From CAJXMH01 sp040220135 (lineage in GTDB: Bacteria; Bacteroidota; Bacteroidia; Flavobacteriales_E; Vicingaceae), in NCBI GenBank assembly GCA_040220135.1, contig JAVJTT010000009.1, positions 369,152 to 433,151 on the forward strand: a stretch of DNA of 64,000 nt. Direction: 5' to 3'. The position numbers and the translations under genes were made by a program. This document shows, one piece after another, positions 28,073 to 35,074 of this stretch. Below the pieces are notes generated by a model. That model worked only from the letters and a program-made list of their open reading frames with translations, was not told the origin of the DNA and ran no database searches. The first letter of the stretch is position 1. Each line of letters opens with the position of its first letter.

Positions 28073-28146
28073 GGGCCTATAACTCAGTTGGTTAGAGTAT
28101 CTGACTCATAATCAGAAAGTCCCTGGTTCGAGCCCAGGTGGGCCCA
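28073..28146 (+). tRNA. tRNA with CAT anticodon (Ile2 or elongator Met)
   Basis: A 74-nt cloverleaf folds with no gaps: acceptor GGGCCTA / TGGGCCC, D arm ACTC/GAGT, anticodon stem TCTGA/TCAGA with loop CTCATAA, variable loop, T arm CCTGG-TTCGAGC-CCAGG and A73. CCA is not encoded. The CAT anticodon can be Met or Ile2 (lysidine-modified). The GGGCC acceptor start and match to Ile-type tRNAs make Ile2 slightly more likely, but sequence alone does not settle it. The D stem uses a compensated A-T pair where G-C is usual. Confidence 0.95.
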
Positions 28147-28151
28147 CAAAA

Positions 28152-28190
28152 AACAAAAAGCCGGATACCTGGGTATCTGGCTTTTTGTTT
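28152..28190 (+). terminator. Terminator of the tRNA
   Basis: A stem of 14-15 bp (AAAAAGCCGGATACC / GGTATCTGGCTTTTT, one G-T pair) ends in a T-rich tail (GTTTTTA) and begins 6 nt after the tRNA. Confidence 0.85.
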
Positions 28191-28194
28191 TTAT

Positions 28195-28280
28195 GCCTGT
28201 CAGGGCGAGAAGCCCGCCTGCAGTCGGGCAGGTTTATACTGAGCGACGAAGGAGTCGAAGTAAGCCCAGGTGGGCCCACT
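28195..28280 (+). repeat. REP-like element 1 ending in a copy of the tRNA 3' tail
   Basis: It contains a small hairpin GGGC-GAGAA-GCCC (28203-28215), an inverted GCCCG/CGGGC pair, the TGAGCGACGAAGGAGTCGAAG motif typical of Bacteroidota REP elements, and then 16 bases identical to the tRNA tail (28264-28279 = 28132-28147). About 132 bp separate it from the tRNA copy. Confidence 0.75.
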
Positions 28281-28289
28281 AGCTATAGA

Positions 28290-28325
28290 AAATCCTTCTC
28301 CGTCAGGTGAGGGATTTTTTTTATT
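28290..28325 (+). terminator. Second terminator-like hairpin
   Basis: AAAATCCTTC and GAGGGATTTT can pair around a 10-nt loop, followed by a run of T (28312-28325). It comes just after the second tail copy, in the same relative position as the tRNA's own terminator. Confidence 0.6.
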
Positions 28326-28330
28326 TCTTC

Positions 28331-28417
28331 GTTCTGCCGGGCGAGAAGCCCGACTACCTAACGGGCAGGTTTACATTGAGCGAGGTACGAGTCGAAATGA
28401 GCCCAGGTGGGCCCACT
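28331..28417 (+). repeat. REP-like element 2 ending in a copy of the tRNA 3' tail
   Basis: Same layout as element 1: hairpin GGGC-GAGAA-GCCC, GCCCG...CGGGC pair, TGAGCGAGGTACGAGTCGAA, then the 16-nt tRNA tail GCCCAGGTGGGCCCAC (28401-28416). The remainder, 28418-28569, holds only AT-rich sequence ahead of the lipoprotein gene. Confidence 0.75.
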
Positions 28418-28569
28418 AAATGGAAATCTCCTCACCTTCAAGAATAAAACATATGCTTTAGCGGTTAATTATTACCAATTAAAAGCTGTTTCCTACAGTT
28501 TAGAAGTTTAGCTATTGCTCCCCTAAAAAGCCTCCCTAAGTTTATACAACTATATAAACTATATATAAT

Positions 28570-30114
28570 ATGAAAAAGCAATTATTCCTTACAACATTAT
28601 CACTTTTACTCCTTCTATGTGCTTGCCAAAACTTAAAAGAAAAGACTGGTGACGAAAGTCAAGATAATGAAACAAACCCTATTGCTGTAGAATTAAGCAA
28701 ACATCAAAAAAAGATTATCAATCAGTACTTGCCTCACAATCAAGACTTACTGAAGAGGTTTTTAAGCGGAAAGATCAAAATTGAGGAATCTGATTCAGTT
28801 ATTGAATTCAGTGTCAGCAAATTTAAAAAAATGTTGCATTTTCAGAACAAAGGCGACATCTTTCAATATGTCTTAGCTTGTGAGTATTTGGAAGATAATT
28901 GGAATTACAAAAATGCATATCAGTATGATGATACCGACGAGGAAATTAATCATTTGGGGAATCCTGCATTAAATGCCATTGACAAGCTTCTTGAATTTAA
29001 CTCACTGCGCTACAGCTATTTGAAAAAAGAGTACAATATGGGTATACATTTTTCTAAAGAATTAGAATATTACATCATGGATGATGACTACCAGCTTTTT
29101 TTAAACAGTAAAGCTGAACTCCGAGTTTCTGACACCCTCTACAAAGTATTTGACGATAACCTTATAGGTATAGCTTATAACTTAGACACCACTGCTTTTA
29201 AGTTATTGGGCGAAAAAGGACCTTCGATTACAAAGAAAGGTAATCCAGGATCCAATAATAATTTGAGTCTTTATGTAGGAACCGGAGGTACTATTGTTAC
29301 CCCACAAAGACCACCACAAAGGCCAAGATCCCCTAAATATGAATGTTTTGATAATTTTTTTATAACTCAAATCTACTATCCTGACAATAATTACAAAAGA
29401 GTTGAGCTAACTACAATTCCAATTGCAATCATACGTAAAGACGGTAAAGATGATGGAAATTGTGCATACCTTATGTCTTCGATTGATTGGGGTGATAATG
29501 TGGTTAATAATTTTAATGTTCATACCTATAACATAAATCTTAATCCAGGTCAATCAAAATCTTTTGATGTGACTGCCACCTTTGATAAACTTCCTGCCCA
29601 AACGAACCATGGTGAATGCAGCAAATGCGATGATCCTGTTATTGAAGAATTCACAGTTACCCTTTCGCGACCGCTTCCTAATTGTGAAGAGATAAACACA
29701 GGGAATGAAGTTTGGGTATATCACAACTACAATAACGAATCTTATGCAATAAAATGTAAAAATTTTCAACGGACGGATCCAATTTTTTTAGGTGTTGAAA
29801 GAATTGTAGCACAAACAAAATTTTACAGAAAAAACAATAATGGAAAATATAGAGCTCGTAAACCACCGGTTGATATATCTGTTTCAATTTCTGGAAAGTA
29901 TTTCACCAATGGTTGCACAACAATCTCAACAGATTTAAATGAAAGCAAAAAAGATAAAAAACGAAAAGTAATTAAAACTAGGTTTTATGTTAGAGAAACA
30001 TTTGGCAGCATTAATGACCAAAATAATCCTGACCGTTTAATAACAACCCATGAAGCTCAGCTTGATGATTCACCGGATGAGATCTTTGGAAAGTATGATT
30101 TGGGTGTATATTAA
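28570..30114 (+). CDS. Unknown lipoprotein
   Basis: The 514-residue protein begins with a lipoprotein signal (LFLTTLSLLLLLCACQN, lipobox LCAC), so it should be anchored in a membrane, probably the outer one. I recognise no family. Residues about 215-250 hold a Gly/Ser/Pro-rich segment (PQRPPQRPRSPKYECF), and a pair of cysteine-rich stretches (GECSKCDDPVIEEFTVTLSRPLPNCEE) follows. The rest looks like soluble beta-rich sequence with many Lys, Asn and Asp. It lies alone between a tRNA/repeat region and the converging methyltransferase gene, and its base composition is more AT-rich than its neighbours, which fits an accessory gene. Confidence 0.8.
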   Translation: MKKQLFLTTLSLLLLLCACQNLKEKTGDESQDNETNPIAVELSKHQKKIINQYLPHNQDLLKRFLSGKIKIEESDSVIEFSVSKFKKMLHFQNKGDIFQYVLACEYLEDNWNYKNAYQYDDTDEEINHLGNPALNAIDKLLEFNSLRYSYLKKEYNMGIHFSKELEYYIMDDDYQLFLNSKAELRVSDTLYKVFDDNLIGIAYNLDTTAFKLLGEKGPSITKKGNPGSNNNLSLYVGTGGTIVTPQRPPQRPRSPKYECFDNFFITQIYYPDNNYKRVELTTIPIAIIRKDGKDDGNCAYLMSSIDWGDNVVNNFNVHTYNINLNPGQSKSFDVTATFDKLPAQTNHGECSKCDDPVIEEFTVTLSRPLPNCEEINTGNEVWVYHNYNNESYAIKCKNFQRTDPIFLGVERIVAQTKFYRKNNNGKYRARKPPVDISVSISGKYFTNGCTTISTDLNESKKDKKRKVIKTRFYVRETFGSINDQNNPDRLITTHEAQLDDSPDEIFGKYDLGVY

Positions 30115-30127
30115 AATGGCTAGAAAA

Positions 30128-31900
30128 TTAAGTATCTAACAGCAAGAACTCCACCCCCATCTCATACTGCTCTACGAGTAAATTTATGGTATCTCCTTCT
30201 TTTACCTTCAAGGTCTCTTCAAAGGCATAAATGGCCTGCCCCCAGTGAATCATTTCTCGGCCCGGACCGGAAGAAAGACGAAGCTTTTCATCCAAATCGA
30301 GCTCAAACCAAAAAGCTATGGCATGCAGGTCACCTGCTTTGGTAATCTTAAATTCTACTTCGTGCAAGTTAGGTGACTCTGGACTGGCTTGTGGTGGCAA
30401 ATTGTAAAAATCAACTGCAAACAAAGGCTGTTCTTTACTTAATGCCTTGTGCGGGGTAGAGGATAGTTGTTTGGTTATGTAAGTTTTATCTTTTTGAAAT
30501 CGAGCAAAGCTATTCAAGTTAAAACCAGATAAATGCGTTAAAGGGGCAATGGCATGAATGTGGTCTGACTCGACTAACATACCTTTCAACTCAGCTGCTT
30601 TGGGAATAATCGTAGCATTGCTTTTGATCAAGTTGTTATGGGCATGGCGTAAGGTAGGTAAAACTCCCTCGCCTAATAAGCCGGAGTCTAGAATTTCAGA
30701 GACTAACACATCTACTTTTTCGGCTAAGTGTTTTCCAACTTCTAAGGCAGATGACCTTAAGTTGTATATTTTTATTTTGTCTTGGTAGCCGTTCTCAGCA
30801 ATAACATCCGCAGCGGCATCAGCCAAATCCCCTAGGTTTTCACAGGTGTAAACCTGAGAAGCACCCGCGCGAGCGGCCATCATAGAAAGCAAGCCACTGC
30901 CGGTTCCTATATCTAAAACCGTTTCTCCTTCTTTAACCTTACGGCGAATTACATCATCATAAGCTTGATTTCGTCTCAGATCACCCAACATTTCATAATG
31001 CCAACTTTCTATTTTTCCACTCCGTAGCTTTTGTAGGTTTTCTTTGGCAATGGATTGAGCAGGGTTTATTTTAACTACTTTTTGATAGTACTCTTCGGCC
31101 TCTTTAAATCGATTGAGGTCTCGATAGGCATTAGCCGCTAAGGTCAAGGCCTCTTCTGATTGTGGCTGAACCGATAAAATAGTTTGGTAATGCTCTAAAG
31201 CTGCATCAATTTTTCCAATGGTATGCTTGGCCATTCCAATTAGCTTGTGAGCATTTAAATCTTTAGGATTTAATTGTAACACTTGATCCAAATAATGGAT
31301 GGCTTCCTGGTATTGATTCTCCTCTAATTCTAAATTACCTAAATTGATCAAAGCCTGTATTAAGTCTGGACGATGCTTCAAGGCGGCTTTCCATTTAGCT
31401 CTTGCCCTTACCTTTTCTCCTTTTTGGTAGCGTATTACTCCAATATTATAATGTGCTTCGGCAAGATCAGGGTTATGTTTTATTGTCTCTTCAAAGGCCT
31501 GCATAGCTGCCTCTTGCTGGCCCTCATGCATGTAAATATTTCCCAAGTAGTAATGAGGCTCAGCTAAATTATTCTGTTCTGCCTTTAGAGAAAGAAAAAC
31601 TTTTTTTGCCTCGTTCAAATTTCCTAGCTGCATGTAAACTTGCCCTTGAGCAAGTTGTAAATTGATGTCAGTAGGGTGCGCTTTAATTGCCCGGTTCACT
31701 TCTTCTAAAGCCTCATTTCCCTTTCCTTGCTTTACCAAAACATCTGCCAAATTGGAATACAATTTGGGGTCTGATTCCACTTCATTTAAAATGTCTCGAT
31801 AGGCCATTTCTGCAGCTGCAAATTTTCCGCTTTGGTGAAGCGCAATGGCTTTTTGAAGCCGATTAGTAGTCTCTTGCATTTCCTTAATAATTGAACCCAT
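30128..31900 (-). CDS. TPR protein fused to a SAM-dependent methyltransferase (PRMT-like)
   Basis: A 590-residue fusion. Residues about 10-300 are seven or eight tetratricopeptide repeats (for example LAEAHYNIGVIRYQKGEKVRARAKWKAAL). Residues about 300-590 form a class I methyltransferase: motif I VLDIGTGSGLLSMMAARAGASQVY and the acidic post-I CE, then VDVLVSEILDSGLLGEGVLP with the double-E-type loop of arginine methyltransferases, then a beta-sandwich end (FAVDFYNLPPQ and HWGQAIYAFEE). This layout resembles bacterial PRMT-like proteins; the substrate and target are unknown. It converges on the lipoprotein gene with 13 bp between them and is divergent from ypdA. Confidence 0.8.
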   Translation of the reverse strand: MGSIIKEMQETTNRLQKAIALHQSGKFAAAEMAYRDILNEVESDPKLYSNLADVLVKQGKGNEALEEVNRAIKAHPTDINLQLAQGQVYMQLGNLNEAKKVFLSLKAEQNNLAEPHYYLGNIYMHEGQQEAAMQAFEETIKHNPDLAEAHYNIGVIRYQKGEKVRARAKWKAALKHRPDLIQALINLGNLELEENQYQEAIHYLDQVLQLNPKDLNAHKLIGMAKHTIGKIDAALEHYQTILSVQPQSEEALTLAANAYRDLNRFKEAEEYYQKVVKINPAQSIAKENLQKLRSGKIESWHYEMLGDLRRNQAYDDVIRRKVKEGETVLDIGTGSGLLSMMAARAGASQVYTCENLGDLADAAADVIAENGYQDKIKIYNLRSSALEVGKHLAEKVDVLVSEILDSGLLGEGVLPTLRHAHNNLIKSNATIIPKAAELKGMLVESDHIHAIAPLTHLSGFNLNSFARFQKDKTYITKQLSSTPHKALSKEQPLFAVDFYNLPPQASPESPNLHEVEFKITKAGDLHAIAFWFELDLDEKLRLSSGPGREMIHWGQAIYAFEETLKVKEGDTINLLVEQYEMGVEFLLLDT

Positions 31901-31959
31901 GAAGGTAAGAAATAATCATGCGACATTTGATAGCAAATTGCAGTTGACGCTCAAATAAT

Positions 31960-31991
31960 TTTGCAAACAATTCGAAAGCCCTCTACGTTTG
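31960..31991 (+). promoter_or_regulatory. Strong Bacteroidota-type promoter of ypdA
   Basis: TTTG (31960-31963), 20 nt, TACGTTTG (31984-31991) is a full match at both boxes. Only 7 nt lie between the -7 box and the ypdA ATG, so the transcript should start at or within a few bases of the start codon (possibly leaderless). Confidence 0.7.
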
Positions 31992-31998
31992 CAGTCGT

Positions 31999-32952
31999 AT
32001 GAATAAATATGATCTTATCATTATTGGAGGCGGCCCTATTGGTATTGCCTGCGGCCTAGAGGCTAAAAAGAAGGGTTTGGATTACTTGATCTTAGAAAAA
32101 GGACCTTTGGTCAACTCCCTCTATCATTACCCAACTAATATGACGTTTTTCTCTACTTCAGAGAAATTAGAGATTGATGGGATTCCCTTTATCAGCAAAA
32201 ATGCAAAGCCCACTAAACAAGAGGCTTTGGAATATTACCGTAGGATAGCTACTTCAAATGCTTTAAAAATCAATCTTTTTGAAAAGGTTACTGCCGTAAA
32301 AGGAGAAAATAACAACTATCAAATTGAGACCTCAAAGGGGAATTACACCAGTAAAAAAATAATCGTGGCTACCGGCTTTTACGACATCCCCAATAAACTG
32401 AATGTACCTGGAGAAAACTTAGCTAAAGTTTCTCACTATTATGGAGACCCGCATTATTACGCAGGCTTAAAAACAATTGTTGTTGGGGCCAGTAATTCGG
32501 CTGTTGATGCTGCTTTAGAAATTTATAGAAAAGGGGGTGAGGTTAGCATGGTAGTTCGCGGAGAGCAGATTGGAGAAAGAGTAAAATATTGGGTGCGTCC
32601 AGATGTGATCAATCGAATTAAAGAGGGAAGTATAAGTGCTTATTTTAATTCTGAAATCAAGGAGATCAAGGAGAAAGAGGTGTTGGTAAACACAACAGAA
32701 GGTGAAAAAACCCTAGATAATGATTTCGTTTTGGCGCTTACCGGCTATCAACCCAATTTAAAGTTTTTGCGCTCCATGGGAATCGAAATCTCAACGCAAG
32801 CCAATCAAACTCCAACATACAATGAAAAAACCATGGAAACCAATAAAAAAGGAATCTATTTAGCGGGAGTAATTTGTGGTGGTATGGAAACACACAAGTG
32901 GTTTATCGAGAATTCAAGAATTCACGCCAAAATGATTGTAAATAACCTTTAA
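31999..32952 (+). CDS. ypdA: YpdA family FAD/NADPH-dependent disulfide reductase (Bdr type)
   Basis: YpdA/Bdr reduces bacillithiol disulfide with NADPH. This 317-residue flavoprotein begins with the FAD dinucleotide motif LIIIGGGPIGIACGLEA, has YPTNMTFFSTSEKLEI, the second motif IVVGASNSAVDAALEIYRKGG for NADPH and the C-terminal GIYLAGVICGGMETHKWFIENSR. It has no CxxC redox pair of the thioredoxin-reductase type; that is usual for this family. It converges on cysteine dioxygenase, which suggests a small thiol-metabolism region. Start ATG 31999 follows a close promoter. Confidence 0.92.
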   Translation: MNKYDLIIIGGGPIGIACGLEAKKKGLDYLILEKGPLVNSLYHYPTNMTFFSTSEKLEIDGIPFISKNAKPTKQEALEYYRRIATSNALKINLFEKVTAVKGENNNYQIETSKGNYTSKKIIVATGFYDIPNKLNVPGENLAKVSHYYGDPHYYAGLKTIVVGASNSAVDAALEIYRKGGEVSMVVRGEQIGERVKYWVRPDVINRIKEGSISAYFNSEIKEIKEKEVLVNTTEGEKTLDNDFVLALTGYQPNLKFLRSMGIEISTQANQTPTYNEKTMETNKKGIYLAGVICGGMETHKWFIENSRIHAKMIVNNL

Positions 32953-32964
32953 AGAGAAATATAA

Positions 32965-33516
32965 TTAAGCTTCTTGCAATAGCTTTCCTTTATAAGAATA
33001 GTACTCCATTTCTTTTATTTCAAATTCTTCCGTTTCTTCGTTGAAGATGTTGCATTCATCAATAGGGTTCATGTACAAATGCAAACTCATCGAACGACCA
33101 TCGTGAATATTTTCTAAGCTGTGGTAGCCCATATCATCGTTCATGTAAGAAATACCGTCTTTTTCCAATTGCATCTCTTGTTCTACCTCAATCACTTCAT
33201 CTTTCTTCTCACTCTCTACAAATCGCTGCTCATCAAACTCACCTTTTACTACATAAACCCAACACTCTTGGTTGTTGTGGCAATGTACTGGGGTTACTTG
33301 ACCCTCTTCCCAGCAAAGTAAGATCAATTCAAACTCCTTGGTTCTGGCTACACAATTCCTAGTGTAATGCTCCTTATTGAAGTGGGCATAAGGCTCATAA
33401 TCACTTAACGGAATGTTAAGGCGCTTCACCATTTTTTTATATTCACTTTCGTTTTTCACTTCCTTTAGCTCTTCAACTAGTTGATTTAAGCTATTAATTT
33501 CAGCGGAGTCAGACAT
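32965..33516 (-). CDS. cdo: Cysteine dioxygenase (cupin, type I)
   Basis: CDO oxidises L-cysteine to cysteine sulfinate with O2 and Fe(II). The 183 residues show the three iron ligands: HxH in TPVHCHNNQECW (H78, H80) and H132 in GYHSLEN. Cys85 and Tyr148 (SLHLYMNP) are in the positions that form the Cys-Tyr cofactor in the animal enzyme, so it may have this crosslink. The product is the substrate of the neighbouring decarboxylase. The gene is divergent from it, with a shared control region, and converges on ypdA. No signal peptide, so cytoplasmic. Confidence 0.92.
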   Translation of the reverse strand: MSDSAEINSLNQLVEELKEVKNESEYKKMVKRLNIPLSDYEPYAHFNKEHYTRNCVARTKEFELILLCWEEGQVTPVHCHNNQECWVYVVKGEFDEQRFVESEKKDEVIEVEQEMQLEKDGISYMNDDMGYHSLENIHDGRSMSLHLYMNPIDECNIFNEETEEFEIKEMEYYSYKGKLLQEA

Positions 33517-33537
33517 TTTATATTTTTTATTTTTTCA

Positions 33538-33572
33538 GGCTAAAAACACTGCTTTTTAGCAACTTTTTAGCC
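33538..33572 (-). promoter_or_regulatory. Three-part inverted element in the cdo leader
   Basis: GGCTAAAAA (33538-33546), GCTTTTTAGC (33551-33560) and TTTTTAGCC (33564-33572) are mutually complementary or repeated. The first can pair with either of the other two. It lies in the cdo 5' leader, 22-56 nt before its ATG, so it might be an RNA switch or an operator with several sites. Confidence 0.35.
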
Positions 33573-33609
33573 TATTTCGATGAGTTTTTTGCTTATTTTG
33601 CAATAAATA

Positions 33610-33641
33610 CAAAGTTAAGAAATTGAAACCAAGGCTCGAAA
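33610..33641 (-). promoter_or_regulatory. Promoter of cdo
   Basis: On the minus strand TTTC (33638-33641), 20 nt, TAACTTTG (33610-33617). The -7 box is a full match. The start would be about 33604, giving a leader of about 88 nt that contains the three-part element. Confidence 0.5.
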
Positions 33642-33652
33642 ATTTAGTTTTG
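33623..33652 (+). promoter_or_regulatory. Promoter of the decarboxylase with overlapping palindrome
   Basis: TTG (33623-33625), 19 nt, TAGTTTTG (33645-33652), full -7 match; start near 33658, 12 nt before the ATG. The inverted repeat AAGGCTCGAAAA...TTTTGAGCCTT (33631-33658) overlaps this -7 box and the cdo -33 box, making it a candidate common operator. Confidence 0.6.
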
Positions 33653-33670
33653 AGCCTTATTTATACCTAG

Positions 33671-35065
33671 ATGATACAAGAAGATCTTGATAAGTTTCGC
33701 TCTATTGCAGATACCTTAATCGAAGCGGAAAAAAAAGAAGCAGTCGTTAAACCCATTCAAGCAGAAAAATTGTTTGAGACACTTGACTTAAGCCTGACGG
33801 ATGAAGGCATGAGTGATGACGACTTGTACAACAGCTTGCAAGAGCTGGTAATGAAAACGCCAAGAACAGCCACGAATCAATTCTTTAACCAACTATTTGG
33901 CGGAAGAAAGGCAAAAGCGGTCTTGGGCGACTTATTAGCTGTGATGCTTAATAATAGCATGTACACTTATAAAGTTGCCGGTCCGATGGTAGGCATTGAA
34001 AAAGAAATTATTCATCGAATTTGCGACTTAGTAGGTTATGGTGAAGGCTCTGATGGCACTATTGCTCCGGGAGGATCTATGAGCAACTTCATGGCGATGG
34101 TTATGGCAAGAGATGCCTATCAAAAAGACATTCGCTATACCGGGGTGCAGCAAAAAATGACCTTCTACACCTCAGCTGCTTGCCACTACTCAATTGCAAA
34201 AAATGCAGCTTTGATCGGGGTCGGTAGAGATCAAGTCCGATTTATTCCTACAGATGAGAGCGGCGTGATGCAAAGCAGTGCGCTTGACCAACAGATTCAG
34301 AAGGATAAAGAAGATGGATTTCACCCAGTTTTTATTAATGTGACAGCCGGAACCACCGTAATGGGTGCGTTTGACTTGGTGGATGAAGCAGCTCAAATTG
34401 CAGAAAAACACAACATTTGGTTGCATGTGGATGGGGCCTACTGTGGGGCTGTAATTTTTAGTGACAAATACAAGCACTTGGTAAAAGGTGCACATAAAGC
34501 GAATTCATTCAGTGTTAACGCACATAAAATGCTGGGAACCCCGCTAACTTGCTCCATTATTGTTACCAAAGACAAAAATGACCTAAGCGACTCATTTGCC
34601 AGCGATGCTCGTTATTTGTACCAAACTGATGGTGATGACTACAATTTGGGTAAAACATCGATTCAATGTGGCAGACGAAATGATGCCCTAAAGTTTTGGA
34701 CCCTTTGGAAATCAATTGGAAGTAATGGGTTGGAGAAAATGGTAGACCATCAATTTTATTTAGCTGATGTGGCCAGAGATTACATACGCAAACATCCTGA
34801 TTATACGCTTTACAGTTACGACAATTCCGTTTCTGTTTGCTTTAACTACAAAAACATTGCTCCTGATACCCTTTGCACTGCACTTTATGAAAAGGCAGAA
34901 TTGATGGTTGGCTACGGCACTTTCCAAGAAAACACTTTTGTTCGATTTGTAACCATCAATGCCGACAATGAAGAAGAAGACATTATCAACTTTTTCAAGA
35001 GCATGGAAGCATTTGTGGCAGAAAATGAAGCTCAATTAATAGAATCGAACCCGGTTTCCGGATAA
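33671..35065 (+). CDS. PLP-dependent decarboxylase of the glutamate/cysteine-sulfinate (group II) family
   Basis: This 464-residue enzyme is of PLP group II. Motifs include APGGSMSNFMAMVMARDAYQ, TAGTTVMGAFDLVDEAAQIA, WLHVDGAYCGAVI with the PLP Asp, and NAHKMLGTPLTCSIIV where Lys286 binds PLP. Members decarboxylate glutamate, aspartate or cysteine sulfinate. Since cysteine dioxygenase is its divergent neighbour, cysteine sulfinate to hypotaurine is the best guess. It is 10 bp before the symporter, so they form an operon. Confidence 0.87.
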   Translation: MIQEDLDKFRSIADTLIEAEKKEAVVKPIQAEKLFETLDLSLTDEGMSDDDLYNSLQELVMKTPRTATNQFFNQLFGGRKAKAVLGDLLAVMLNNSMYTYKVAGPMVGIEKEIIHRICDLVGYGEGSDGTIAPGGSMSNFMAMVMARDAYQKDIRYTGVQQKMTFYTSAACHYSIAKNAALIGVGRDQVRFIPTDESGVMQSSALDQQIQKDKEDGFHPVFINVTAGTTVMGAFDLVDEAAQIAEKHNIWLHVDGAYCGAVIFSDKYKHLVKGAHKANSFSVNAHKMLGTPLTCSIIVTKDKNDLSDSFASDARYLYQTDGDDYNLGKTSIQCGRRNDALKFWTLWKSIGSNGLEKMVDHQFYLADVARDYIRKHPDYTLYSYDNSVSVCFNYKNIAPDTLCTALYEKAELMVGYGTFQENTFVRFVTINADNEEEDIINFFKSMEAFVAENEAQLIESNPVSG

Positions 35066-35074
35066 ACTTTTACT

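Noticed and set aside
33601..33670. Attenuator hairpin in the decarboxylase leader
   Set aside because: The inverted repeat overlaps the -7 box, so most of it precedes the transcription start; it is better read as an operator than an RNA hairpin.
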